Notes under the pieces: model-generated
Seen by the model: only the letters and a program-made list of their open reading frames with translations
Databases searched by the model: none
What the model was told of the DNA's origin: nothing
Translations under genes and position numbers: made by a program
Shown here: positions 45,816 to 54,267 of the stretch, piece by piece
Numbering within the stretch: the first letter of the stretch is position 1
Layout: the number at the start of each line of letters is the position of its first letter
Source of the DNA: Paenimyroides viscosum
GTDB lineage: Bacteria > Bacteroidota > Bacteroidia > Flavobacteriales > Flavobacteriaceae
NCBI RefSeq assembly: GCF_003858535.1
Contig: NZ_RQTJ01000008.1
Span: forward strand, 1-64,000
Direction: 5' to 3'
DNA length: 64,000 bases

Positions 45816-46091
45816 AATAGTTTCACAAAAGTGATTATGAATCTCTTTGAATTTAATTCTCCAAAGCCCTAATTTGACAATATAAGGAGTTGTAAAAAAA
45901 ACTTAATTATTTCATTTGCAAATGAAATAAAATGGAGTAAAATTATTATGAAATTCATTTATTTAAAATATTTTAAGGTTTGTTTTGTTTAAAATATTAT
46001 TCTCTATTCAAAGAAATATATATTGTTTTTTGATTATTATTTCACTACATTTAACGAAGTGAAATTTTGTTTAATAAAAACTTTCAAGATC
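45816..46091. other. AT-rich gene-free stretch before the protease gene
   Basis: No gene. Near the protease gene an inverted repeat ATTTCACT (46039-46046) / AGTGAAAT (46058-46065) surrounds TACATTTA, a -7-like box, suggesting an operator over the promoter. Confidence 0.5.
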
Positions 46092-47294
46092 ATGAGAAAA
46101 ATTTTAGCAACAATGTTTGCATTAGTGACTATGCTGTCATTCAATGCATGTTCTGATACCGAGATGGATCAAGAGCTAAACTAAAACGAAAAATTGATGG
46201 CAAAATCACAAATTGGTGAGCCAGGAATTGAAGCGGACGCCTCGCACCAATGGGAAGCGAATGAGAACCTCACTAAACTTATTGAATCTTTCGGTACAAC
46301 AACGAATCGATTTCAAGAAGAAGTGCCAAAGTATCCTGAGTATTATGGGGGAGCTTTTATTACTGATAAGGGAAACTTAACAATACTTCTGCACGGTAAT
46401 CAGGAGAAGGGGAAGCAAAATGTTACGTCGGTAATAGGAAACGGAAATATTGAATTTAAGGAGGCAAAATATTCTTATGGATACCTAACCTCCCTAATGG
46501 ATGAATTCAATGAATTTGCATTGGATAAAAAAGATCCTCATCTTTTGGAAATTCTATCCAGTTTTTCTTTGATGGACGAAACCAATGAGATTGAAGTACA
46601 AGTAGTGGGATTAAACGATCAGAAAATCACAACTTTAAAGAAGTCAATTTTCAATAAGTCTGCTGTAAGATTCACTGAATCTTCTGGAAAAGTAAAAGCA
46701 GAAGTCACTATTAATCCTGGATGTGAGGTTTCCCGTAATTCATCAATGGCTGGATCAGGTTCGGTTGGGTTCAAAGCAAAACGGAATTCTGACGGGAAAA
46801 TAGGATTTGTAACTGCGGGGCATGCTATTCTTGTAGGAGAAACAGCTTATTATGGCAGTGGAACTGCTGTAGGCACTTGTGTAAACTCTCAACAATCAGG
46901 TACAGTTGATGCTGCGTTTGTAATACTAAGTAATCCAACGTCCGATAATGTTAGTAATACATTATGTGGAACTTCAAACCTGCTTTCAGTTAGCACTACT
47001 TTACCTGGTGTTGGTACAACTGTAAATAAAATTGGACAATCCACAGGTGCAACTTCAGGTAAAATAATTAGCACAAATGTTTCAGTTATTGGTGGTACTG
47101 GTAGCACAATTACTAATATGACCTCCGCTGGCTATACAAGTGCTGGTGGTGATAGTGGTGGTCCGGTATATACTTATATTAGTAGCACGGGAACAAGACC
47201 TACAGCAGGTATTCACATGGGAGCAAGTGGTTCTACACGATACTATACCAAGGCAACTAATATTTTGAGTACTTTTGCTATATCAAGAAATTGA
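46092..47294 (+). pseudogene. Trypsin-like serine protease lipoprotein gene with in-frame stop
   Basis: ATG 46092 starts a lipoprotein signal (MRKILATMFALVTMLSFNAC) and continues SDTEMDQELN to a TAA at 46182-46184. The same frame continues directly as NEKLMAKSQIGEPG and on for 366 residues from ATG 46194 to the end. That part is a chymotrypsin-fold protease with His in VTAGHAIL, Asp in TVDAAFVIL and Ser in GGDSGGPVY, similar to streptogrisin-like S1 enzymes. A single CAA-to-TAA change would explain the stop. As it stands, the protease domain has no signal peptide. Restart at 46194, readthrough, a recent mutation or a sequencing error are the possibilities. Confidence 0.8.
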
Positions 47295-47308
47295 TTTTTT
47301 CAATCATT

Positions 47309-47830
47309 ATGAATGCTAATATAAAGATAGTAGCTATGTTTAAAGTGAATTGTTTGATATTAATGTCCGCTATAGGTTTTGGTGCGTGCCAAGATTCTCG
47401 AGGAACAAAAAACTCGGAATTGCCTGCCCAAGAAGTTTTAATGAATGATACCATGAAATCAAAAAATAAATCAGAAGCAATCGAATTATTAGTATCTCCC
47501 TCTACATTTGATATAAACAACAAAAATAAAACGGGGAAATATACGCTTTATAATAACTCGGATAATGAAGTAATTGTTTCCAGTTCTATTGTAATTGAAA
47601 TTTGGAGTGGAAACGATTGGCAAATAGTGCCACTTGTCAAAAACTTTGTTTTTGAAGACATTACCTATGCCACTCGTCAAAAAGAATCACAAGACTTTAC
47701 TTTAGCTTTATCAAACATTCTAGAGGACGGGGGAACTGTAAAAGGCAAATACAAAATTACCAAAGAGGTTTGGACACTAGGAAAAGAAAGTCAAAAATCT
47801 TTGCTAAGTGCAGAGTTTGAGATCAAGTAA
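47309..47830 (+). CDS. Lipoprotein with Ig-like fold, unassigned
   Basis: 173 residues from ATG 47309, or 164 from ATG 47336 (MFKVNCLILMSAIGFGAC), which gives a cleaner lipoprotein signal ending at Cys. The mature part reads as a beta-sandwich: ELLVSPSTFDINNKNKTGKYTLYNNSDNEVIVSSSIVIEIW (in pieces), FVFEDITYATRQKES, VKGKYKITKEVW. This resembles bacterial Ig-like domains. It follows the protease gene by 14 bases; an inhibitor or partner role is possible but only a guess. Confidence 0.68.
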   Translation: MNANIKIVAMFKVNCLILMSAIGFGACQDSRGTKNSELPAQEVLMNDTMKSKNKSEAIELLVSPSTFDINNKNKTGKYTLYNNSDNEVIVSSSIVIEIWSGNDWQIVPLVKNFVFEDITYATRQKESQDFTLALSNILEDGGTVKGKYKITKEVWTLGKESQKSLLSAEFEIK

Positions 47831-47858
47831 TTCTTTATTTGAGACAAATCTATTTATG

Positions 47859-47890
47859 AAAAAGGGTGTCATTTTATGAACACCCTTTTT
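47859..47890 (+). terminator. Terminator after the Ig-like lipoprotein
   Basis: AAAAGGGTGT pairs with ACACCCTTTT around CATTTTATGA, followed by TTTAATT. It faces the end of the tra operon. Confidence 0.85.
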
Positions 47891-47913
47891 TAATTATTGT
47901 TTTGTAATAAATT

Positions 47914-48363
47914 TTAATCACCACTGTTAAACTGAAAGCTTAATTGCTTTTCGTTCCCGAAGCTGTCTGAAATCCAAACCTCAAAGGATTGTGATACCGT
48001 TGATGCCGAAGTATAATACAGCCAAAACTGTTCCGTTGGCAACGGATATAGGTCATTAGGCAAATACGGTGGTTCATTGTAATACTGCAATGTTCCAGTA
48101 CCGTCAAACTGAAAATAGCGAAGAAAATACTGTGTGTTCGTGTAGTTCCCTGTTCGTTGTATGGTAATGCGTATTTCTACCGTCTGCCCATCGGCAACAT
48201 CTTTGGGTACGGGCATTACGTTTACCTCAAAAGGAAAATCGTTCTGTATTTCGAGGTCATCATCTTTGCTACAAGATACCAAAGAAACCGAAGCTGTGAG
48301 GATTGCCAATATAAAGTATATCGGCAGTAATCCTATTCTGAAAATATTAATAAATGAAGTCAT
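47914..48363 (-). CDS. traQ: Conjugative transfer lipoprotein TraQ (DUF3872)
   Basis: 149 residues. Lipoprotein signal ending in VSLVSC, then EIQNDFPFEVNVMPVPKDVADGQTVEIRITI and a YYTSASTVSQSFEVWISDSFGNEKQLSF block (in pieces) typical of DUF3872, the TraQ of Bacteroidota conjugative transposons. Role in the mating apparatus not defined. Last gene of the operon. traP, a primase-like gene that lies between traO and traQ in CTnDOT, is absent here. Confidence 0.85.
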   Translation of the reverse strand: MTSFINIFRIGLLPIYFILAILTASVSLVSCSKDDDLEIQNDFPFEVNVMPVPKDVADGQTVEIRITIQRTGNYTNTQYFLRYFQFDGTGTLQYYNEPPYLPNDLYPLPTEQFWLYYTSASTVSQSFEVWISDSFGNEKQLSFQFNSGD

Positions 48364-48376
48364 TATTTTTATGTTT

Positions 48377-48937
48377 TTAAAAGTTAAACCTTAATCCTAC
48401 ACCTGCTGATGGTCGGAACTGTTTCATATCCGTACCCCATACTACCTTTGTACGTCCTTGCAGGACTAATACAAAACGGTCGGACAGGTAGGTTTCAAAA
48501 GCGAGCCTTCCACCAGCTCCGTAAATGAAGTTGTCTTCATTCAAAATCTTGGCTCCGTCATACAACATTGCTTCACCACTGTTAATGGTTTCATAACCCA
48601 CTACGCCTGTTATAGCTGCATTCAGTGCAATGTTTTTACGGGCATCGCCTAACAGGAATAAACTGTAACCACCTTCGGCAGTATAAGTTTCCTGTGGTAT
48701 GCGGAGATTTTTGTAGTCGTGGTACTGATGCGTGTATTCCAACGCCCAAAGTTGGTAGTTACCATTTTTACCGTTCACGGTCATACCGATATTGACGTAA
48801 TAATCATTCCCGATCTTATCATCGGACAATACACCAACATTTACTTCCAATCCTTTCTGTTTAGGCAGCATCCGTTGTGCCTGGCTGGTTGTGATGCCTA
48901 AAAGTACAAGCATCACGGTATAAATATGCTTTTTCAT
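48377..48937 (-). CDS. traO: Conjugative transfer protein TraO
   Basis: 186 residues with signal peptide MKKHIYTVMLVLLGITTSQAQ. RMLPKQKGLEVNVGVLSD, YQLWALEYTHQYHDYKNLRIPQETYTAEGGYSL and the ending RPSAGVGLRFNF (in pieces) are TraO blocks; the alternating strands and C-terminal Phe suggest an outer-membrane beta barrel. Part of the tra operon between traN and traQ. Confidence 0.88.
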   Translation of the reverse strand: MKKHIYTVMLVLLGITTSQAQRMLPKQKGLEVNVGVLSDDKIGNDYYVNIGMTVNGKNGNYQLWALEYTHQYHDYKNLRIPQETYTAEGGYSLFLLGDARKNIALNAAITGVVGYETINSGEAMLYDGAKILNEDNFIYGAGGRLAFETYLSDRFVLVLQGRTKVVWGTDMKQFRPSAGVGLRFNF

Positions 48938-48963
48938 TTTATTGCTATTGTTTTAAAAGGTTA

Positions 48964-49857
48964 TTAAAATTTAAGGTGCATATCGTTAATCAAACGAGCT
49001 TTGATTAAATCCGAATTTTCCACCTGAAGCGTTTGATGTCTGCCACCGTTTTTCTCAAAAATTTCAATCAGGAGCACTTTGTCATCGCTAATTGTAAACT
49101 GGTCTAACAGGAACACATTTTGCTCGGTTAATTTTCCACCAATTTCATCCAATGGCTTGTAAGTCCGAAGCGGTATCATTGGACGCTCCTGCACTACGGT
49201 ACGTTTAGCTACCTTTTTATCTACTACCTTGAAATTGATAAAATCAATCTGAAAAGGCACATTGGTACGGTTTCTTAATTCTGTGTGGAAATAGTATTTA
49301 CCATTATGGATATAAATTCCTTTCAGGATAAACTGGATACCGAAACTTTTAGCCCCGACATGCTTTACAATACGTTTGTCTTTCTTGTAAATGGTTTCCA
49401 ACAGCAGACCCGCCAATGACGGAGAATTGTTACCCAATTCTTCAAAAAGCACATCGTTACCGTTGGCTTTATCAACCGCCTTTTGCATTGTCAGCAGGTT
49501 ATAACTCATCACTTCGGGATACCCGCTGTAATACACATTAAAGCTGTAAAAACGTCCGTCATTGGTAATGACGGAAAAATTGGTTTCTGCTTCAAAATCC
49601 CTTACCGTTGCTTTTACACGTAACACATTTTCTGCATCTTCCGCTTTACCTGCTATCAGGTATTCGCTTCCTAAATCCACGTAACGAATGGCAGTTGGGA
49701 AAATCAGATGCGAAGTTTTATCGTAGGTAACTTCCATATGGTACGGTTCTATTTGACCCAATTCAAGTTTGGTTCTTATACTGTCCTGAGCATAAGATTG
49801 TACGGTGAAGCCGAGTATCAGGGCAAATGCCCAAAAGGTTTTTAAATGATTTTTCAT
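48964..49857 (-). CDS. traN: Conjugative transfer protein TraN (DUF4138)
   Basis: 297 residues with signal peptide MKNHLKTFWAFALILGFTVQSYAQ. EVTYDKTSHLIFPTAIRYVDLGS, VLRVKATVRDFEAETNFSVIT and FHTELRNRTNVPFQIDFINFKVVDKK (in pieces) are the DUF4138/TraN hallmarks. It is a VirB9-like periplasmic or outer-membrane channel component in function by inference. Lies between traM and traO. Confidence 0.92.
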   Translation of the reverse strand: MKNHLKTFWAFALILGFTVQSYAQDSIRTKLELGQIEPYHMEVTYDKTSHLIFPTAIRYVDLGSEYLIAGKAEDAENVLRVKATVRDFEAETNFSVITNDGRFYSFNVYYSGYPEVMSYNLLTMQKAVDKANGNDVLFEELGNNSPSLAGLLLETIYKKDKRIVKHVGAKSFGIQFILKGIYIHNGKYYFHTELRNRTNVPFQIDFINFKVVDKKVAKRTVVQERPMIPLRTYKPLDEIGGKLTEQNVFLLDQFTISDDKVLLIEIFEKNGGRHQTLQVENSDLIKARLINDMHLKF

Positions 49858-49881
49858 TGTTTTATTTATTTGAGTTCAACA

Positions 49882-51225
49882 TTATTTTTTTGACAGAAGA
49901 AAGACCTGATGTCCTGCTTTCAGTGTAACTTTTGGTGTTCTTACTTTTTTGGCGAAATAGCCTGAAATTCCCTGCACCACACCACGGCTTAAATCCGCCG
50001 CAACCTGTTGTCCGGCATTTTGCGTGAGCATTACACTCGTTCCACCCGTCTGGCTCATATTACCCGCCATTTCGGTAAGGGCATTCATTTCCGGTGAGTA
50101 TGGAACGTATAAACCTTGCTGTCCATCTAAATCGTAAATAGTAATATCTACGGGAATAATATTACCTTCTAATTCTATAGATGTAATTTTCAACTGCAAA
50201 CGTCCGCCCTGAAATTTGCCGTTAGCAGTTACGATCGTTCCTTTGGGAATGGTACACTGAGGCGTTTGGGCTGTTTCCAACAAACGCAGTCTTACACCTG
50301 TTTCACCAACAACCGTTTGTTCATCGTGTACGCAGGCTTTGATACTGTTTTTCGGTTGTACCACCTGCTCTGTGGAACCTGCTGTATAAAAACCCCGGTT
50401 ACGGGTTTCGCTCCAATTGTCTAAAAACTCTGCATAAGAAGGCTCACGGTACAAGGTGGATACGGTGTTTTTTCTCGCAGCTGTAAACGCTACAAAATGT
50501 TCCTTTTGAGTGGAAACATTTGAAGTTGTTGCGGCATTAGCGTCCCCCTTAACAGCCGGGGCTTCGGGTGTACTTGTACCCGTGGGAAGATATTTTGCCG
50601 CCATTTCGTAAGACTTTTCCATTAGGGTAAGTTGGTCATCGATGGTTGCAGCTTTTGGTACATCTTTTTCTGCTAATTGCTCTTTCAATTCATCCAATTG
50701 CCTGCGGAGTTCCACTGTTTCCGAATTATCGTCCTGATAAAAAGAACCCAATGTACTTTGTGCATTGCGGTAACTGTTCAATGCAGGATTGCCGGATCTT
50801 CGTCTATTGTTACCACCACTAAAATCATAGCCTTCCTCTTCTTGGGGTAGATCTTCTTCCGTATTCAGTGAGCTGTCCGTATTCCAGTAATCGGAAAGTG
50901 TTGTCAGGGCGTTTCGTTTTTCCTGATTTTTCTGCTCCAGCATTTCCAGCTCATACGCCTTTTGCTTGTCCGACTGTAACCCTGCTTCCGTAGCCTGTGG
51001 AACGACATCGTTTAGTCGAAGGTTTTCGATTTCGTTCTTATCTTCCGATGGTTTAAATATGAGGTACATACAACCTACGAATACAATGCCCATCAAACCG
51101 AATATGAGTGGCTTTTTAAGCTTTTCGGCTTTATTCTGTGTACTGTCTTGCAGCACATCAGCGGTTTCTTTCGGATTACCCTCGGTTACCCGAACAACCG
51201 TTTTTTTGTTCTCATTTTCTTTCAT
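49882..51225 (-). CDS. traM: Conjugative transfer protein TraM
   Basis: 447 residues. One transmembrane helix at about 38-60 (KKPLIFGLMGIVFVGCMYLIF), a long low-complexity and Gln/Glu-rich linker with a coiled coil (ETVELRRQLDELKEQLAEKD), and a C-terminal domain with CTIPKGTIVTANGKFQGGRLQLKITSIELEGNIIPVDITIYDLDGQQGLYVPYSPE (in pieces), the TraM/VirB10-like core. It bridges inner and outer membranes. It overlaps traL by 14 bases. Confidence 0.93.
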   Translation of the reverse strand: MKENENKKTVVRVTEGNPKETADVLQDSTQNKAEKLKKPLIFGLMGIVFVGCMYLIFKPSEDKNEIENLRLNDVVPQATEAGLQSDKQKAYELEMLEQKNQEKRNALTTLSDYWNTDSSLNTEEDLPQEEEGYDFSGGNNRRRSGNPALNSYRNAQSTLGSFYQDDNSETVELRRQLDELKEQLAEKDVPKAATIDDQLTLMEKSYEMAAKYLPTGTSTPEAPAVKGDANAATTSNVSTQKEHFVAFTAARKNTVSTLYREPSYAEFLDNWSETRNRGFYTAGSTEQVVQPKNSIKACVHDEQTVVGETGVRLRLLETAQTPQCTIPKGTIVTANGKFQGGRLQLKITSIELEGNIIPVDITIYDLDGQQGLYVPYSPEMNALTEMAGNMSQTGGTSVMLTQNAGQQVAADLSRGVVQGISGYFAKKVRTPKVTLKAGHQVFLLSKK

Positions 51226-51499
51226 AAATCTTATTTTTTAAAATGGTTGATATACTGTCCTGCAAGCTTACAGGATTTTCATTCTTTTTGAGGACAGGGT
51301 TTTCGATATGTTCGATGTGGAGGTCATTTTTCGAATTTCCTGCATCGTACCATACTTTGGCAATGACCCCTGCGGTAAGCAACAGATACCCCAGGAAAAA
51401 GTAAAGGGTATATTGGTGCTGTTTCCGCACAGGCATTTCCCGCCAGCGGTCGTCTAATTGGTCAAAGTACCTGTCCATATTTGCTCTTAATTTTTTCAT
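51212..51499 (-). CDS. traL: Conjugative transfer protein TraL (DUF3989)
   Basis: 95 residues with one transmembrane helix (LYFFLGYLLLTAGVIAKVWY) preceded by DQLDDRWREMPVRKQHQYT, the DUF3989 signature. A small inner-membrane component of the transfer channel. Overlaps traM by 14 bases. Confidence 0.87.
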   Translation of the reverse strand: MKKLRANMDRYFDQLDDRWREMPVRKQHQYTLYFFLGYLLLTAGVIAKVWYDAGNSKNDLHIEHIENPVLKKNENPVSLQDSISTILKNKIYERK

Positions 51500-51516
51500 A
51501 CTTTAATGATTATCGG

Positions 51517-51681
51517 TTATCGCATTCTGAACCGTTTGTTTTGGTTAGACAACTGTTCTTTGGGCTTTTCGGACACCTGTGCAATGGCTTCTTTTCTTGT
51601 CGGAACCGAATTTGTAGACAGATCTGTTAATTTCGATTGCTTCAATAGTAGCCCGTACTGATCTATTCTTTCAATATTCAT
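51517..51681 (-). CDS. Possible 54-residue ORF in the tra operon
   Basis: A short open frame on the operon strand: ATG at 51681, TAA at 51517-51519. The translation begins MNIERIDQYGLLLKQSKLTD and ends NQNKRFRMR. It is hydrophilic with a basic C terminus. It fills the gap of about 200 bases between traL and the 81-residue gene in an otherwise tightly packed operon, which favours it being real. Confidence 0.55.
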   Translation of the reverse strand: MNIERIDQYGLLLKQSKLTDLSTNSVPTRKEAIAQVSEKPKEQLSNQNKRFRMR

Positions 51682-51705
51682 TTTCTGCACATCGAAAAGA
51701 CCGTT

Positions 51706-51951
51706 TTAATACTTCACCCACATATTGCATTCTACCTTTGGCTTATCATCACCATACCATTCCAGATAGGTTTTCAGCATCATAATGTTAGGTAACATTG
51801 GTTTGTCTGCTCCGGCATTACAAGCCTCCAAAAATCGGCTGATGCTATCTTTGATTTTATCGGTATAAGCTGCTTCTGTATGGAAGTAACCGTCATATCC
51901 CTTATCTGTCAGGGTTTTGGCGAATGTGTCTAAATCAAGTAACTGTTTCAT
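51706..51951 (-). CDS. Small protein of the tra operon, unassigned
   Basis: 81 residues, soluble: MKQLLDLDTFAKTLTDKGYDG, then KIKDSISRFLEACNAGADKPMLPN and ending CNMWVKY. No family recognised. It lies 11 bases after traK and is co-directional, so it should be made with the transfer apparatus. Confidence 0.7.
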   Translation of the reverse strand: MKQLLDLDTFAKTLTDKGYDGYFHTEAAYTDKIKDSISRFLEACNAGADKPMLPNIMMLKTYLEWYGDDKPKVECNMWVKY

Positions 51952-51962
51952 AACTTCTGGTT

Positions 51963-52586
51963 TTAGCGTTCAATCACTTCGATGTCCCTGTTTTCCGTTA
52001 CGGCAAACTTTTCAATATTAAAGCCTTGCGGATTATTGTCCGAACGGACAGAGTTCACGAGATAACAGGAGGTAATCAGGTTACGTCGGGTTACGTTGCT
52101 CGAGCGGATAATGAACTGCTTGGCATAAGTTTTTACCGCATACGGATAAGTGTCGAAATTGCAGACCACGCTGTCCACTTCGATACGTTGCTGTACATTA
52201 CCTGATATGATACGGTTGTAATAGCCTTTTTCTGAAAGGTCTTTGTAATAATCAAAGGCACTTTTGTCTGCAAGGTTAAATGCCCGTTTCATATTGCTTT
52301 CGATGGCATTCTTATCGGGAGCAAGCGTAAAGAACAGCTCGTGAAAACGTCTGACGTGTTCCCTTGCTTCCACAGGGCGGTTGATACTGGCATCCTGCGA
52401 GAGTGCCAGCATTAGTGATTTCCCATTGTCCAGCACATACACTTTTTGGCGTTGTTCTTCTGCAAAACGGTAGGACTGCCATACGGCATATCCTACCACA
52501 CTAATGCAGAGAACGGCAAACACGATGGCATAAAGCCTGATCTGTCTGAAACTGTTTTCTATATTTCTGAGTGTTTTAAATTCCAT
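51963..52586 (-). CDS. traK: Conjugative transfer protein TraK
   Basis: 207 residues. A single N-terminal transmembrane helix (YAIVFAVLCISVVGYAVWQSY) and a periplasmic domain with NGKSLMLALSQDASINRPVEAREHVRRFHELFFTLAPD and GFNIEKFAVTENRDIEVIER (in pieces), which is TraK. The fold and topology are VirB8-like, so an assembly-factor role is inferred. Between traJ and the small 81-residue gene. Confidence 0.92.
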   Translation of the reverse strand: MEFKTLRNIENSFRQIRLYAIVFAVLCISVVGYAVWQSYRFAEEQRQKVYVLDNGKSLMLALSQDASINRPVEAREHVRRFHELFFTLAPDKNAIESNMKRAFNLADKSAFDYYKDLSEKGYYNRIISGNVQQRIEVDSVVCNFDTYPYAVKTYAKQFIIRSSNVTRRNLITSCYLVNSVRSDNNPQGFNIEKFAVTENRDIEVIER

Positions 52587-52611
52587 TTTTTAGATGATTA
52601 ATTATTTTACA

Positions 52612-53604
52612 TTATTTCATTAGCTGACCACCGATATTACCTGCGGCTGAACCGGCACCGGCACTTGCTACATTTCCGGCTTTCTTTGCATAGCTGTCCA
52701 CTTGTTTCATATAGTTTCCTGCACCGCCTGCCTCGATAATCCAGCCTGTAACTGTTGGAATGGTAAGGTATCCGATAATTCCAATGATCATAAATATGAT
52801 GTACACCGTATGGCTTGTGTCAGGGATGTAAGATGGATCTGCGAGCATCTGAATATCACGTTCCAATATGAGCGATTGTATCCTTGCCAGCATCGAGCTG
52901 AACAAATCCGAAACAGGTAACCAGAGATAGACACTGATATACCTCGTGATCCATTGGGTGAGCGTGGACTGAAATCCATCCCACACGGAAATGGCAAAGG
53001 CTATCGGTCCGAGTATAGAAAGCACAATCAGGAAAAACGTTCGTATGGTATCAATCACCAAAGCGGCTGCCTGAAAGAGTATTTCCAATAAATTTCGAAA
53101 CCAGTCCTTTATCACTTTTTCCAATTGGTAAGCGGTTCTGTCCATATACATTCCTGCCATTGTTCCAATGTCAGAGGGCGACCATCCCAGCTCTTCAAGC
53201 TTCTTATCAAACTCTTCGTCCGATACCATGTAAGCGGTTTCGGGATTTCTGACCATTGCTTCATATTCCAACTGGTCTTTTTGTTGTTGCAACAGGTTCA
53301 GGTCAAGTACCTGATTTTCTAATATGGCATGGGTTCCGGTAACCACAGGGCTTAATACTGCATTGATTGTTCCCAATACGATGGTCGGGAAAAACATGAT
53401 ACACAGTCCTAAAGCAAACGGACGTAAAAGCGGAAACACATCAATAGGTTCGGCACGGCTTAAAGCCTGCCAAACCTTTAATGCCACATAGAATAATGCA
53501 CCCAATCCCGCAAGACCTTTTGCCACTGCTGCCATATCGCCTGCAAGCGGCATCATATCATCGTAGAGCGACCGCAGGACTTCGTGAAGATTATTCCATT
53601 CCAT
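52612..53604 (-). CDS. traJ: Conjugative transfer protein TraJ
   Basis: 330 residues, polytopic inner-membrane protein (about six helices). LPLAGDMAAVAKGLAGLGALFYVALKVWQALSRAEPIDVFPLLRPFALG (in pieces) and the central IRTFFLIVLSILGPIAFAISVWDGF are TraJ/TrbL-VirB6-like blocks. The end is Gly/Ala-rich. It forms part of the inner-membrane translocation platform by analogy. Three bases separate it from the traI-like gene. Confidence 0.92.
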   Translation of the reverse strand: MEWNNLHEVLRSLYDDMMPLAGDMAAVAKGLAGLGALFYVALKVWQALSRAEPIDVFPLLRPFALGLCIMFFPTIVLGTINAVLSPVVTGTHAILENQVLDLNLLQQQKDQLEYEAMVRNPETAYMVSDEEFDKKLEELGWSPSDIGTMAGMYMDRTAYQLEKVIKDWFRNLLEILFQAAALVIDTIRTFFLIVLSILGPIAFAISVWDGFQSTLTQWITRYISVYLWLPVSDLFSSMLARIQSLILERDIQMLADPSYIPDTSHTVYIIFMIIGIIGYLTIPTVTGWIIEAGGAGNYMKQVDSYAKKAGNVASAGAGSAAGNIGGQLMK

Positions 53605-53607
53605 GAT

Positions 53608-54240
53608 TTACCAGTATTTTTGGTTAGAAGTTCCGTAGAGATCAAGCACTCTTTTAGCATCGTCTTTCTTTTTCGCTCTTAAATAGCTTACAGAAATATT
53701 CTTGTTGGTGTAATAGCGGACAAGGCTGTGGTATTCCTTTACTTCTTTGTACACACGGTCGATGATGTCCATACGTTCTTTGTCATTCAGCGAAAGGCTT
53801 GAAGAAGTGATGATCTGCTTTAATTCCTTCAACAGTTCGGTACTTTCATTGAGCAGTGCCGAATAGCCATTGCCGATAGCGACCAGTTCCTGTGGTGTGA
53901 AATTGGGATCGTTCATCATCTTGCCGAAATTCTGAACATACATTTCAGATACATCGCCCACCAGCAAAACAGTCTGCTGCACTTTACGGGCATCCTTTAC
54001 CAGATTGTTGATCGCTTTCAGCTTATCGTAATACTCTTTTCCCTGCTTATAGACTTTTTCAACTTCTTTGAAATTCTTCACCACATTACTTACCGTAGAG
54101 GAAGTCTGTATGATTTCATTTGCAGAGTTGAGAATACCTGATGCAAGGTTTGCCGGATCGGCAACTATAAACTGGGCTTTTGCGGAGGGTGCTACGGCAA
54201 GCATTAGTGCCGTACACACCAGTAACATTACTTTTTTCAT
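53608..54240 (-). CDS. traI: DUF4141 protein (TraI of the conjugative transposon type)
   Basis: 210 residues with signal peptide MKKVMLLVCTALMLAVAPSAKAQ. FIVADPANLASGILNSANEIIQTSSTVSNVVKNFKEVEKVYKQGKEYYDKLK (in pieces) is the DUF4141 hallmark and resembles VirB5-type minor pilins. It is not the relaxase also called TraI in F-like plasmids. Lies between traG and traJ. Confidence 0.88.
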   Translation of the reverse strand: MKKVMLLVCTALMLAVAPSAKAQFIVADPANLASGILNSANEIIQTSSTVSNVVKNFKEVEKVYKQGKEYYDKLKAINNLVKDARKVQQTVLLVGDVSEMYVQNFGKMMNDPNFTPQELVAIGNGYSALLNESTELLKELKQIITSSSLSLNDKERMDIIDRVYKEVKEYHSLVRYYTNKNISVSYLRAKKKDDAKRVLDLYGTSNQKYW

Positions 54241-54267
54241 TGTTTTAAAATTTTAAATGATTAATAA

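Noticed and set aside
51706..51951. Assignment of the 81-residue tra-operon protein to a named Tra family
   Set aside because: No motif supports any specific name.
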